This document shows positions 19,029 to 27,792 of a stretch of 64,000 nt of DNA, piece by piece. The notes under the pieces are model-generated. The model saw nothing but the letters and a program-made list of their open reading frames with translations. It did no database searches and had not been told where the DNA came from. How positions within the stretch are numbered: the stretch's first letter is position 1; each line of letters starts with the position of its first letter. Source of the stretch: Neorhizobium huautlense (lineage in GTDB: Bacteria; Pseudomonadota; Alphaproteobacteria; Rhizobiales; Rhizobiaceae). The position numbers and the translations under genes are program-made. Where the stretch lies: contig NZ_JAUSRF010000006.1 in the NCBI RefSeq assembly GCF_030811685.1, positions 248,001 through 312,000 on the forward strand. Direction: 5' to 3'.

Positions 19029-19409
19029 ATGGCAAAGATCCTGATCACCGAGGATGAGGATTCCCTGCGTCGTTTCGTGGCTCGCGCATTGCGTCTCGAC
19101 GGTCATGAAACCTGCGAGGCGGCGGATGGCGCCGAAGGCCTGGCGCTGCTCGATGAAGGTCCGTTCGACCTTCTCCTCTCCGATATCCGCATGCCGATCA
19201 TGGACGGTATCGAGCTGGCGCATCAGGCATCGGCAAAGTTTCCCGACCTACGCATCCTGCTGATGACCGGTTATGCCGAACAGCGCGAACGCGCCGACGA
19301 CCTGATGACCAAGGTGATCGATGTGGTCGACAAGCCGTTTGCCCTGCCGGATATCCGCAAGGCCGTGGCGCAGGCACTGGCGGTGCAGCGCGAGACGCGG
19401 GCGGCCTGA
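19029..19409 (+). CDS. cpdR: Single-domain response regulator CpdR
   Basis: A 126-residue receiver domain without output domain. The phosphoryl-acceptor is D52 (SDIRMP), the acidic pocket is E8/D9, and T80 and K102 (VVDKPF) complete the site. In Caulobacter and rhizobia the unphosphorylated form recruits ClpXP to the pole and drives degradation of cell-cycle proteins; CckA-ChpT phosphorylation switches it off. The sequence MAKILITEDEDSLRRFVARA matches that family closely. The downstream region is gene-less for about 1 kb. Confidence 0.92.
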   Translation: MAKILITEDEDSLRRFVARALRLDGHETCEAADGAEGLALLDEGPFDLLLSDIRMPIMDGIELAHQASAKFPDLRILLMTGYAEQRERADDLMTKVIDVVDKPFALPDIRKAVAQALAVQRETRAA

Positions 19410-19474
19410 TCCGGTTCGCCGTCAATCTTTCTGCTCTGATGTCAGGGCAGAGTCCGCCCTTGGCGATCTTCGGA

Positions 19475-19503
19475 TTTTTAAAAAACACCCGCGCTTTGCG
19501 GGT
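19475..19503 (-). terminator. Minus-strand hairpin terminator
   Basis: Arms ACCCGC and GCGGGT (19487-19492 and 19498-19503) with a 5-base loop are followed on the minus strand by a run of six T. It points away from the structured segment at 19513-19872, so it may end an RNA read leftwards through that segment. It could alternatively terminate read-through from the gene at 20397-23171. Confidence 0.65.
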
Positions 19504-19512
19504 TATGCGGCC

Positions 19513-19566
19513 GGGGCACGTCCTGTGCCTCCTAATTTAATTTTATAATGGCGCACGACGTGCCCC
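19513..19566. other. Long hairpin with AT-rich loop
   Basis: Arms of 17 bases (19513-19529 and 19550-19566) pair at 16 positions, counting one G-T pair, with a single C-C mismatch after the first ten pairs. The loop TCCTAATTTAATTTTATAAT is almost pure AT. It sits between the minus-strand terminator and the closing helix of the structured segment. Either strand folds equally well; a TATAAT lies within the loop on the plus strand but without a good -35. Confidence 0.55.
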
Positions 19567-19598
19567 GTTTCGGCGGTTTTTGTCCGCGACTTCGGTTC

Positions 19599-19872
19599 CT
19601 CTGCGAAAGCCGTGCCCGTGATTGCTCATGAACCGGCGATCATGTGTGCCGCACAGGCACGCCCGGCGCGCTTCTTTCGGGCTTCAGAAGCCATACGAGT
19701 TTTGACGCTCGCACGACTTCCCCCGTGTCGCCGGAGGGGAACCAGTTTCCGCGAACCCTGTTGCTGGAGACTTACGTCTTTTCTCCAACACCAGCGCCGG
19801 CTCCAACTCGCCGGGACGCCTCCCGGTGTATCCACGATGGAACACGTTGAGTTTAGGCACGGGCTTTCAGAG
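19599..19872. ncRNA. Candidate structured non-coding RNA
   Basis: The two ends of this 274-base segment pair as a 16-bp helix: CTCTG (19599-19603) with CAGAG (19868-19872), AAAGCC with GGCTTT, and GTGCC with GGCAC, interrupted by small bulges. Inside are several local hairpins: GTGCC/GGCAC at 19646-19660, GCTTCT/AGAAGC near 19670-19691, TTCCCC/GGGGAA near 19718-19741, a GAGAC-based stem near 19765-19795, and CCGGGA/TCCCGG near 19811-19826. Such an end-closed multibranch layout is typical of stable RNAs. The strand is uncertain; the strong terminator at 19475-19503 favours the minus strand. No signature of tmRNA, RNase P or SRP RNA was found, and the open frames across it look non-protein. Confidence 0.5.
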
Positions 19873-20023
19873 CGTGGATGAAGTGCGCTTAAACTTTTTT
19901 ACAAGCCGTTGTTTTCGCTTGAAACTATTTTCTGGAAATAAGGCAATTGGGGCAGCGTGTTCTGTTTGCGACATGACGGTGTAAGCCGGATCGGCGTTCA
20001 GGACGTCGAGTCTGGGGTGGGGC

Positions 20024-20198
20024 CCCCTCACCAAGCGCGTCCAGCGCTCGGCTTAGCCTCTCGCGGACTTGCTATCCTCTCCCGCAAGGGGAGAGGGAGG
20101 CGTCGAGGGTGCCGCAGCGTTATCTCTCCCCTGGTGGGAGAGAAAGCGATTTCAACATCTTAGCCGAAGGCTAAGTGTTAGAAATCGCCAGTGAGGGG
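20024..20198. repeat. Rhizobial intergenic repeat with terminal inverted repeats
   Basis: CCCCTCAC at 20024 and GTGAGGGG at 20191 are matching ends. Inside are CTCTCCC-type hairpins at about 20077-20095 and 20124-20142, and a GATTTC...GAAATC stem with CTTAGCC/GGCTAAG at about 20149-20186. The arrangement matches repeats commonly seen between rhizobial genes. It has no coding capacity worth calling. Confidence 0.6.
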
Positions 20199-20231
20199 CT
20201 CACCTTTGGGTGCGATGCACTCTTTTCTCGC

Positions 20232-20372
20232 CGTCATCCCGGCCTTGAGCCGGGATCCAGCCACCGCGCGTCTGCGCGGTGAGAGAACTCTCTCTTCGAG
20301 GTGGCTGTTCGCGAGTTTTGCGCGCCACAGACGCGGCGCTGCTGGATCCCCGCCACAAGGGCGAGGATGACG
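20232..20372. repeat. Palindromic intergenic repeat (CGTCATCC type)
   Basis: CGTCATCCCGGC at the left end and GCGAGGATGACG at the right end are imperfect inverted repeats, with GGGATCCAGC and GCTGGATCCC forming an inner matched pair. Within it lies a GCGCGTCTGCGCGG hairpin. This is the familiar alphaproteobacterial short palindrome family. It stands 24 bp downstream of the end of the minus-strand gene at 20397, where it may stabilise the 3' end. Confidence 0.6.
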
Positions 20373-20396
20373 GAGGAAGGGCTGCACCCCACCGGA

Positions 20397-23171
20397 TCAG
20401 CGCATTTCCAGCAGGCGTTCCAGATAGCGCCGTTCGGCTTCACCCGAGAGCGCGCCGCCGAGCTTTTCGCGGATGGCATCGAGGATTTCGCGGGCGCGTT
20501 GCACGTCGATTTCGTCCGGCACCTTCACCTGATCGCCGAATTCCGGGCCGGAGCTGGAGCGCAGGCGACCGAGCGGGTCGCGGCCGTTCTGGCCACCCTG
20601 ATTGGCCATGCCTTCCCCTTCGCCCTGACCCTGTCCGGGCTGCTGGCCCTGCATGGCCTGCATCATCTGCTGCATCATGCTTTGGGCACCCTGACGCAGG
20701 GCATTGAGCGCATTGCCCTGACCTTCGACGGCCTGTTCGCCCTGACCCTGACCCAGTGCCTGACCGGCATTGCCCATTTCGCGTTCGGCCTGACCGAAGC
20801 CGGGGCCGGGATCCATGCCGAGTTCCTTGAGGCTCTTCTGTAATTCGCCGAGCTGTTTGCCGAGACCTTCCTGCTGGGCGCGCAGATTCTTGAGCGCCTC
20901 GCGCAGCTGTTCGGCGGTCATCTGGTCCGTCGATTGCTGGCCCTGACCCTGCTGCCCTTGGCCCTGTTGGCCCTGCTGGCCTTGTTGACCGGGCTGCTGG
21001 CCACCTTGCTGGTTCTGCCCCTGCTGGTCTTGCTGGTTTTGTCCCTGTTGATTCTGGCCCTGCTCATAGGGGCTTTCGCCCTCTTCGCCGGGATCACCGC
21101 GCTGCAGGCGATCGCGCAGGGCTTGATCGAGCTTGAAGGTCTCGTCCATCAGCCGCTGCTGCTGCTGCATGATCTCGCCGAGCTTGTCGATCTGCTGGCG
21201 CATCTGGCTGTTCTGCTGCTGGCCTTGCTGACCCTGCTGGCCGCGCTGCGGGCGACCGGCCTGCAAATTGTTCATCATCCGCTGCAATTGCTGCAACATC
21301 TGCTGGGCGGCATCGCGATTGCCGGAACGGGCCAGATTTTCGATCTGGTCCATCATGTTCTGCAGATCGCGCTGGCGGATCATGTTTTGCGCCTGCATGT
21401 TCTGCTGGCCCTGCGGCGCGTTCTGCATGCGCTTGGCCACTTCGTTCATGAATTCCTGCATGGCTTCACGCAGTTCCTGCGTCAGCTTGGCGATTTCCTC
21501 GTCAGACGCGCCCTTTTCAATGGCGTCGGACAGGTTCTGCTGGGCATCGCGCAGGCGTTTTTCCGCAGCCGAAAGGTCACCGTCCTCGATGCCGAGGGCG
21601 ATCTCCCAGAGATATTCGGCGGTCTGTTTCAGCTGTTCCTCGCCGCGTGCCAGTTCCATGCGCGTGTGTGCGGACCGGATCAGCAGAAAGTGGCTGAGAT
21701 TGGGAATGGTTTCGTCGGGGCGAATGGTCAGCGCCTCGTTGAGCGCGATCGCCTTGGGCATCTGGCGGATGTCGAGCGCAAACACCTGGCGTTCTTCGGC
21801 AACGGCTGCGGCCAGCGGTTCGGTGAAGTTGCGCGACGGCAGAACCATTTCCAAGGACGGGCTGCGGCCTTCCTGACCGGCGCCATCGGTGGCCACCAGT
21901 GTGATGCGCACGCGTTTTCCGGCCAGCGGATGTTCCGTGAGGTTGCGGCTGGACAGCCCCTTGGCCTCGCGATTGTTTTGACGCGGGATGTCCAGCTTGT
22001 AGTCGGGCAGGGGGTAGAGCGGCTTGGCCTTGTCGTCGGGCTTTTCTACCGGTTCGATCAGTGCCTGTGCCTTGACGATCCCGTAATCGTCCTTGGCGCG
22101 GAAACCGATTTCCAGGGCACCATTGACGGCGCGGCGCGGCTGGTTTTCGAAGGCGATTTCAGGTGCCTTGTCGGGGATGACGTCGAACATCCATTGTTGA
22201 CCGTTGACGCTGAGATCGCCGCTTTCGCCGACCTTCATCGCATAGGTGCGGGGGGCTAACGGTTTGTCTGCGTCGTCGGAGGCTGTGGTCGATGCCGGCT
22301 GTGCGCTGCCCGGTGGTGTGGCTGGGTCCTGCGGTTTTTGTTCGTTGGCGGCAAGGATGCGGGCTTCGCCACCTTCAAGGGGTGAGAAGCGAACGGTTTC
22401 TTCGCCTTCACCACCGGTGACACGAACGGTGAGTTCCGAATTTTCTGGGATTTCGACGGCCTGTGCGCCGGTCGACTGGCGGCCGGTGAGGAAAACCGGG
22501 GCCTTGCCGGTGTAGCCGGGTGGCGTCAGCCAGGCATCGATGCGCAGATCGGGATTGATGCGGGCAGCCGGTGCGGATGGCATGAGGGCATCGGCTGGCG
22601 AGCCACCGCCGTTCGAAAAGGAATACCCGAAGGCTGCGACCAGAATGAGTGCCGGAAATGCGCGCAGGCCGTAACGGTCGTGGTTGGCGATGCCGGGTCG
22701 GGGCAGGCCGGCATCGAGCGCGGCGATGCGCTGCGCCATGCGGGTCTGGTGTTCGCGCCAAAGTGCGCGTGAAAATGGAGTCTCGAAGGCCGGTTCGTCG
22801 TCCTGCACGCCGACGGGCTGGTGGGGAAGATTATTGCGGTCTTCCAAGAGACGGTCGGCATCGGCGGCGTTCGGAAACCGCAGGCGCGCCAAAGGCAGAA
22901 GCGAAGCCAGGAAGGCGAAGATGAAGGCAAAATTCAGCGTCCAGCGCAGCCAGTCCGGCGAGATGCGCAGGAGGCCGAACCACGAGACGGACAGGAACAG
23001 CGCGACCACGCAGAGCGGCGCTATGGCCAGCGGCAGCAGGCGCTCGAGGAAAAGCACAAGACGGGCGACGCCGCGTTTGAGGGAAACGCGGCGGGCCAGT
23101 TCCGGCTTCAGCGCGAAGGCACCTTTGGCGGCACTGTTTCCGGTCTTGTTGCCCGTGTCTTCCGGTCTCAT
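20397..23171 (-). CDS. TIGR02302/DUF4175 membrane protein with Gln-rich tract
   Basis: A 924-residue protein. Two transmembrane helices lie near residues 35-90 (LAIAPLCVVALFLSVSWFGL and the LNFAFIFAFLASLLPLA region), with a third hydrophobic segment near 170. A large periplasmic beta-rich region follows, then a helical region with repeated Gln/Gly runs (QGQQGQ type) around residues 700-790, and a helical C-terminus. Family members are alphaproteobacterial and of unknown function. Start 23171 (MRPEDTGNKT) was chosen over an extension of 28 residues without a ribosome site. It is followed downstream by the repeat elements. Confidence 0.85.
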   Translation of the reverse strand: MRPEDTGNKTGNSAAKGAFALKPELARRVSLKRGVARLVLFLERLLPLAIAPLCVVALFLSVSWFGLLRISPDWLRWTLNFAFIFAFLASLLPLARLRFPNAADADRLLEDRNNLPHQPVGVQDDEPAFETPFSRALWREHQTRMAQRIAALDAGLPRPGIANHDRYGLRAFPALILVAAFGYSFSNGGGSPADALMPSAPAARINPDLRIDAWLTPPGYTGKAPVFLTGRQSTGAQAVEIPENSELTVRVTGGEGEETVRFSPLEGGEARILAANEQKPQDPATPPGSAQPASTTASDDADKPLAPRTYAMKVGESGDLSVNGQQWMFDVIPDKAPEIAFENQPRRAVNGALEIGFRAKDDYGIVKAQALIEPVEKPDDKAKPLYPLPDYKLDIPRQNNREAKGLSSRNLTEHPLAGKRVRITLVATDGAGQEGRSPSLEMVLPSRNFTEPLAAAVAEERQVFALDIRQMPKAIALNEALTIRPDETIPNLSHFLLIRSAHTRMELARGEEQLKQTAEYLWEIALGIEDGDLSAAEKRLRDAQQNLSDAIEKGASDEEIAKLTQELREAMQEFMNEVAKRMQNAPQGQQNMQAQNMIRQRDLQNMMDQIENLARSGNRDAAQQMLQQLQRMMNNLQAGRPQRGQQGQQGQQQNSQMRQQIDKLGEIMQQQQRLMDETFKLDQALRDRLQRGDPGEEGESPYEQGQNQQGQNQQDQQGQNQQGGQQPGQQGQQGQQGQGQQGQGQQSTDQMTAEQLREALKNLRAQQEGLGKQLGELQKSLKELGMDPGPGFGQAEREMGNAGQALGQGQGEQAVEGQGNALNALRQGAQSMMQQMMQAMQGQQPGQGQGEGEGMANQGGQNGRDPLGRLRSSSGPEFGDQVKVPDEIDVQRAREILDAIREKLGGALSGEAERRYLERLLEMR

Positions 23172-23342
23172 GCGGTCCGTCTCCGTCGTCGTGGCGGCGC
23201 AAATCGGCGGCGCGGTGCGCTGTAAACGCGATCCTTCAAACAGCAAGGATAGCAATCTTTGTGGCGAAGACGAGGGGGCAGGGGCCTAAGCCCCCGCATT
23301 TTGCGCAGTATCGCTCAATCGTGAACGGGTTTTTGGCCGATA

Positions 23343-24611
23343 TCAGGCCAGCCAGTCGGGGATCGAATCGAGCGCGATCAGCTCTTCATATGTGCCGCGC
23401 GGGCGGATGACGTGGAACGTATCGCCCTTGACCAGCACTTCGGGAACGAGAAGCCGGGTATTGTAGGTGCCGGCCTGCACGGCGCCGTAGGCACCGGCGG
23501 AGGCGATGGCGAACAGGTCGCCGGGCTTCGGCACCGCCATGTCGCGGTCGAGCGCCAGATAGTCGCCGGTCTCGCAGACCGGGCCAACGACGTCGGCCTT
23601 GATGTGGGCCGCATCCTTTTCCGGCAGGACGACCGGGCGAAGGCCGTGATGGGCCTCGTAGAGCGTCGGGCGGATCAGGTCGTTCATGGCGCCGTCGACG
23701 ATGACAAAGGTCTTTTCGCCGGCATCCTTCACGTACAGCACTTCCGTGACCAGAATGCCGGCATTGCCGACGATCAGGCGGCCGGGTTCGGTGACGATGC
23801 GGCAGTTGAGGCTTTTCAGGCCTTCGGTGACGATTTCCGCATAGGCCGTCGGTTCCGGCGGCGGGTTGTTGTCGTCGTGATAGGGAATGCCGAGGCCACC
23901 GCCGACATCGACATGGGTAATCGTGTGGCCATCGCCGCGCAGGGTTTCGACCAGTTCGCGCATCAGCTTGAAGGCATCGGCAAACGGCTGCAGCTCGGTG
24001 ATCTGGCTGCCGATATGCATGTCGATGCCGGCGACTTCGATGCCGGGCAGGGTGGCGGCATGCGCGTAAACGTCACGGGCGCGCTTGTAGGAAATGCCGA
24101 ACTTGTTTTCCTTCTTGCCCGTAGAGATTTTGGCATGGGTGCGGGCATCGACATCCGGGTTGATGCGGAAGGAGACATGCGCCTTTTTGCCGGCCTTGAC
24201 GGCGCGCAGGTTCAGCACTTCCAGTTCCGGCTCGGACTCCACGTTGAAGCAGTAGATGCCGGCTTGAAGCGCGAAATCCATTTCGGCGACGGTCTTGCCT
24301 ACGCCGGAAAACACGATGCGTTCGGCCGGAATGCCGGCTGCCAGCGCGCGGCGCAGTTCGCCACCGGAAACGACGTCGGCACCGGCGCCGAGGCGGGCGA
24401 GCGTCTTCAGCACCGCTTGGTTGGAATTCGCCTTCATGGCGTAACACACCATGGCGTCGAGGCCGTCAAAGGCCTTCGAAAACACCTTGTAATGCCGCTC
24501 AAGCGTTGCGGTCGAATAGATGTAGAACGGCGTGCCGACCGCCTTGGCGATCTCGGGAACGGGCACGTTTTCGGCGTGCAGCACGCCGTCGATATATTGA
24601 AAATGGTTCAC
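23343..24611 (-). CDS. lysA: Diaminopimelate decarboxylase
   Basis: A 422-residue PLP enzyme of the alanine-racemase fold that makes L-lysine from meso-diaminopimelate. The PLP Lys is K60 in VCYAMKANSNQ, the glycine-rich phosphate-binding loop is VDVGGGLGIPY, and the CETGDYLALDR motif supplies the active-site Cys from the partner subunit. Length is normal. It lies 13 bp downstream of the small lipoprotein gene, an arrangement conserved in proteobacteria. Confidence 0.96.
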   Translation of the reverse strand: MNHFQYIDGVLHAENVPVPEIAKAVGTPFYIYSTATLERHYKVFSKAFDGLDAMVCYAMKANSNQAVLKTLARLGAGADVVSGGELRRALAAGIPAERIVFSGVGKTVAEMDFALQAGIYCFNVESEPELEVLNLRAVKAGKKAHVSFRINPDVDARTHAKISTGKKENKFGISYKRARDVYAHAATLPGIEVAGIDMHIGSQITELQPFADAFKLMRELVETLRGDGHTITHVDVGGGLGIPYHDDNNPPPEPTAYAEIVTEGLKSLNCRIVTEPGRLIVGNAGILVTEVLYVKDAGEKTFVIVDGAMNDLIRPTLYEAHHGLRPVVLPEKDAAHIKADVVGPVCETGDYLALDRDMAVPKPGDLFAIASAGAYGAVQAGTYNTRLLVPEVLVKGDTFHVIRPRGTYEELIALDSIPDWLA

Positions 24612-24624
24612 GGATCAGCCCGGA

Positions 24625-24834
24625 TTAAAGCAGGGAGTCGAGGACGAAGGGCTTTTCAGGCGCCTGTTCCTTCGGCGCATGGGTGTCCTTGCGCTTGTTC
24701 TGCATTTCGATCGGCGTGCTAGGACGGTCGAGATCGCCCTTGCGGCCACAGCCGGCAAGAACGAGGCCGGCAACGGCAGCGATGACCGTGATGCGGCCAG
24801 CATGGCGCCCCAAATTCAGCAGCGATTTCGACAT
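24625..24834 (-). CDS. lptM: Small LptM-like lipoprotein
   Basis: A 69-residue lipoprotein: basic start, hydrophobic core VIAAVAGLVLAGC with lipobox LAGC, and the mature N-terminus CGRKGDLDRP, which matches the YifL/LptM pattern (C-G-x-K-G-x-L). LptM helps assemble the LptDE LPS translocon in E. coli; the same role is inferred here. Its position directly before lysA is the usual one. Confidence 0.88.
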   Translation of the reverse strand: MSKSLLNLGRHAGRITVIAAVAGLVLAGCGRKGDLDRPSTPIEMQNKRKDTHAPKEQAPEKPFVLDSLL

Positions 24835-24943
24835 TCCGGTTCCCTTAAAACAGCTTGGCGGACGACGATGTCATAGAGGGTTTCGTCGTCCTTGTGCAGT
24901 CACATTCGAAAAGTCGGGCGGCTTGCCCGGCTGTTGTTTGCCA

Positions 24944-26347
24944 TCAGTTGCGCGCGCGCCACCAGGCGATCTGCTTGCGCACTTCTGCAGGCGCCGTGCC
25001 GCCAAAGCTGGTGCGGCTGGCAACCGAGGCATCGACGGACAGAACGTTGAAGACGCCATCGGTGATCGCCGGGTTGATCTCCTGCAGTTCGGCGAGCGAA
25101 AGCTCGGACAGGTCGCAAGACTTGCTTTCAGCCAGCGCCACGGCGCGGCCGGTGACATGGTGGGCTTCGCGGAAGGGCAGGTTGACTTCGCGCACCAGCC
25201 AGTCGGCGAGGTCGGTCGCGGTCGAATAACCGGCGCCGGCGGCCTGGCGCATGCGGTCGGTGCGGATGGTCATGTCGCGCATCATGCCGGTCATGGCGGC
25301 AATCGCCAGTTCCAGGTTTTCGGCGGCGTCGAACACCTGTTCCTTGTCTTCCTGCATGTCCTTGGAATAGGCGAGCGGCAGGCCCTTCATGACGGTGAGG
25401 AGGGCGACCAGCGAGCCGTTGATACGGCCGGTCTTGGCGCGCACCAGTTCGGCGGCATCCGGGTTCTTTTTCTGCGGCATGATCGACGAGCCGGTGGAAA
25501 ACGCATCCGACAGGCGCACGAAACCGAATTGCGGCGTCGACCAGATGACGATCTCTTCGGCGAGACGCGACAGGTGCATGGCGCAAATGGCGGCGACCGA
25601 CAGGAATTCCAGCGCGAAATCGCGGTCGGACACGGTGTCGATCGAGTTGCGGGTCGGTTCGCGGAAGCCGAGCGCCTTGGCGGTCATGTGGCGGTCGATC
25701 GGGTAAGGCGTGCCGGCCAGCGCCGCGGCGCCGATTGGGCTTTCGTCGAGATGATCGATGGCGTGGCGCACGCGGGCGCGGTCACGGCCGAACATTTCGA
25801 CATAGGCCATGCAGTGGTGGCCAAACGTCACCGGCTGGGCGGTCTGCAGATGGGTGAAGCCGGGCATGACGGTATCGGCATGTTCTTCCGCACGGTCGAG
25901 GAAGGCGGCGATCAGGTCGCTCAGCATCTTTTCCGTCTTGGCCAGTTCTTCCTTCACCCAGAGACGGAAATCGAGCGCCACCTGATCGTTGCGCGAACGG
26001 GCGGTGTGCAGGCGGCCGGCGGCGGCGCCGATGATGTCGGCCAGCTTCGCCTCGATATTCATGTGAATGTCCTCGAGCTTGCGCGAGAACTGGAAGGAGC
26101 CTTGCTCGATCTCTGACATGATCGTGTTCAGGCCAGTGATGATCTTGTCTTTATCTTCGCTCGAAATGATGCCTTTTTCGGCGAGCATGGTCGCATGCGC
26201 GATCGAGCCGCGAATATCCTGGGCGTAGAGCTTCTTGTCGAAACCGATGGAGGCATTTATCTCCTCCATGATGGCATCCGGCCCGGAAGCAAAACGACCG
26301 CCCCACATCTGGTTGGAGGAGAGTGCGTCCTTCGTGCCGTCAGCCAT
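24944..26347 (-). CDS. argH: Argininosuccinate lyase
   Basis: A 467-residue fumarase-superfamily enzyme giving arginine and fumarate. The signature [11 protein letters not shown] is at residues 286-296 and contains the catalytic Ser of the mobile loop. [17 protein letters not shown] (114-130) and [12 protein letters not shown] (161-172) are the other two conserved regions. It is divergent from tlpA with a 21-bp gap between starts, so the promoters overlap. Confidence 0.97.
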   Translation of the reverse strand: MADGTKDALSSNQMWGGRFASGPDAIMEEINASIGFDKKLYAQDIRGSIAHATMLAEKGIISSEDKDKIITGLNTIMSEIEQGSFQFSRKLEDIHMNIEAKLADIIGAAAGRLHTARSRNDQVALDFRLWVKEELAKTEKMLSDLIAAFLDRAEEHADTVMPGFTHLQTAQPVTFGHHCMAYVEMFGRDRARVRHAIDHLDESPIGAAALAGTPYPIDRHMTAKALGFREPTRNSIDTVSDRDFALEFLSVAAICAMHLSRLAEEIVIWSTPQFGFVRLSDAFSTGSSIMPQKKNPDAAELVRAKTGRINGSLVALLTVMKGLPLAYSKDMQEDKEQVFDAAENLELAIAAMTGMMRDMTIRTDRMRQAAGAGYSTATDLADWLVREVNLPFREAHHVTGRAVALAESKSCDLSELSLAELQEINPAITDGVFNVLSVDASVASRTSFGGTAPAEVRKQIAWWRARN

Positions 26348-26368
26348 GATGCCCGTCCTGGAGTAGTT

Positions 26369-27043
26369 ATGACAGAGAAACGACCTTTCGGCCTACCGTC
26401 TGCCAGATTGATTGCCATTGCTGCCACCGCGGGGATCCTGGCGGGAGCCGTGGCGGTATACGTGACGAACATGGGGTCTGGCAATGCCAGCGAGATTGCC
26501 GGCGGCGCCTGCGAGGGCGCGGTCAAGCGGGTGGCGACGGTCAACGAGCTGTCGAAGGGCGAAGTGGCGGCGATGAGCGGCGTCGATCGCCCGCGCCCGA
26601 TCGATACGCTTGTCTTCAAGGATGCGGCGAAAGGCGAGGGCGCGCCGGATCTGACCATGGCCGATTTTGCCGGCAAGACGGTGCTGCTCAATCTCTGGGC
26701 CACATGGTGCGTGCCCTGCCGCGAGGAAATGCCGGCACTGAACACATTGCAGCACGAATTGGGCGGCAATGACTTCGAGGTCGTCGCCATCAACATCGAT
26801 ACAGGTAGCGACCAGAAGCCGAAGAATTTTCTCACCGATACCGGCGTCGATGCGCTTGGCTTTTATCGCGACAGTTCGATGGGCGTGTTCAACGCGCTGA
26901 AGAAGGAAGGCCTTGCCTTTGGCTTGCCGGTGTCGCTGCTGTTCGATGACAAGGGGTGTCTGATCGGCTCGATGAATGGACCGGCGGAGTGGGCGAGCGA
27001 GGATGCCAAGAAGCTGGTGAACGGTGTCAAGGCGCCGATCTGA
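26369..27043 (+). CDS. tlpA: TlpA-like thiol:disulfide interchange protein
   Basis: A 224-residue membrane-anchored thioredoxin-like protein. The N-terminal anchor is [19 protein letters not shown] (14-32) and the redox motif is WATWCVPC with C114 and C117. A second Cys pair (GGACEG, DKGCLIG) is typical of TlpA. It reduces periplasmic partners in cytochrome oxidase biogenesis (established for Bradyrhizobium TlpA). Start 26369 puts the anchor near the N-terminus. Confidence 0.92.
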   Translation: MTEKRPFGLPSARLIAIAATAGILAGAVAVYVTNMGSGNASEIAGGACEGAVKRVATVNELSKGEVAAMSGVDRPRPIDTLVFKDAAKGEGAPDLTMADFAGKTVLLNLWATWCVPCREEMPALNTLQHELGGNDFEVVAINIDTGSDQKPKNFLTDTGVDALGFYRDSSMGVFNALKKEGLAFGLPVSLLFDDKGCLIGSMNGPAEWASEDAKKLVNGVKAPI

Positions 27044-27147
27044 GGCATCCTGTGCTTGTCATTTATTCGCCTCATCCTGCCAGTCCTGTATGGATGACGC
27101 CCGGCAATCGTAATGATATGCTCTCCGAATGCTTTTAGAGTCAGGTC

Positions 27148-27390
27148 ATGACGCTGCAAATCCGAGATGAACGTGCCCGTGAACTTGCCGAGAAACTTGC
27201 GAAAAAACGCAATGTCACGATGACGGCTGCCGTCATTCAGGCGCTGGAAGGGGAATTGCAGCGCGAAAACGCCACCGTGCCACTTTCGAAGCGGGCAGCG
27301 GATATTGCCCATGACTTGAAAGCGCAGGCCGGTCCGAAGGGGCGCAGCCTCAGTAAGCAGGAGGTCGATGAACTCTGGGGGCAACCCTGA
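27148..27390 (+). CDS. vapB: VapB-family antitoxin
   Basis: An 80-residue protein of the Rv0623-like VapB type: an N-terminal strand and helices (LQIRDERARELAEKLAKKRN, then TMTAAVIQALEGEL) resembling a ribbon-helix-helix DNA-binding domain, with a C-terminal tail (SKQEVDELWGQP) that would wrap the toxin. The stop overlaps the vapC start by one base (TGATG). Such antitoxins usually bind their own promoter; a short palindrome was not obvious upstream. Confidence 0.88.
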   Translation: MTLQIRDERARELAEKLAKKRNVTMTAAVIQALEGELQRENATVPLSKRAADIAHDLKAQAGPKGRSLSKQEVDELWGQP

Positions 27391-27788
27391 TGTTCATCGA
27401 TACATCGGTTATCGTTGCCATTCTTGCCGATGAAGCCGATGCCGCAGACTATGCGCAGCGTATCGAACAGACGCCGGGTTGCCTGACGTCCGGCCTCGTC
27501 ATTCTCGAAGCTTCCATGCGCCTCGCAACAATGCTCGATATTCACCCGGTGATCGTCGAAAAGCGTGTTCGCCTGCTGCTTGCCGAAGCCGGTATTTCCG
27601 TCATGCCGATCGATAGTGCAATTGCCACCATTTCCGTCGAAGCATTTGCCGACTATGGCAAGGGACGCGGCCATCCGGCGCAGCTCAATCTGGCCGATTG
27701 CATGTCCTATGCATGCGCCAAGTCAGCCGGCGTCCGGCTTCTGTTCAAGGGCAATGATTTTTCGCATACCGACATCGTTGCCGGTTAG
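27390..27788 (+). CDS. vapC: VapC PIN-domain toxin
   Basis: A 132-residue PIN-domain ribonuclease. The acidic active-site residues are visible: D4 (FIDTSVIVA), E40 (ILEAS), D103 (LADCMSYA) and D123 (GNDF). VapC toxins cleave tRNA or rRNA; the target here is unknown. It is translationally coupled to vapB. All catalytic residues are present, so the pair looks active. It converges on the 3-hydroxybutyryl-CoA dehydrogenase gene with a gap of 4 bp. Confidence 0.92.
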   Translation: MFIDTSVIVAILADEADAADYAQRIEQTPGCLTSGLVILEASMRLATMLDIHPVIVEKRVRLLLAEAGISVMPIDSAIATISVEAFADYGKGRGHPAQLNLADCMSYACAKSAGVRLLFKGNDFSHTDIVAG

Positions 27789-27792
27789 TGCC

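Noticed and set aside
19483-19880. tmRNA, RNase P RNA or SRP RNA at the structured locus
   Set aside because: No tag sequence such as ANDNYAEARLAA, no GAGGAAAGTCCG core of RNase P and the wrong size for SRP RNA.
19612-19881. An 89-residue open frame on the plus strand and a 69-residue frame on the minus strand inside the RNA-like segment
   Set aside because: Composition is rich in Arg, Cys and Trp with no domain; both frames are explained by a GC-rich structured RNA and neither has a ribosome site.
20934-22259. 441-residue Leu-rich open frame opposite the TIGR02302 gene
   Set aside because: The Leu/Ala runs are the reverse complement of Gln/Gly repeat codons; no start context.
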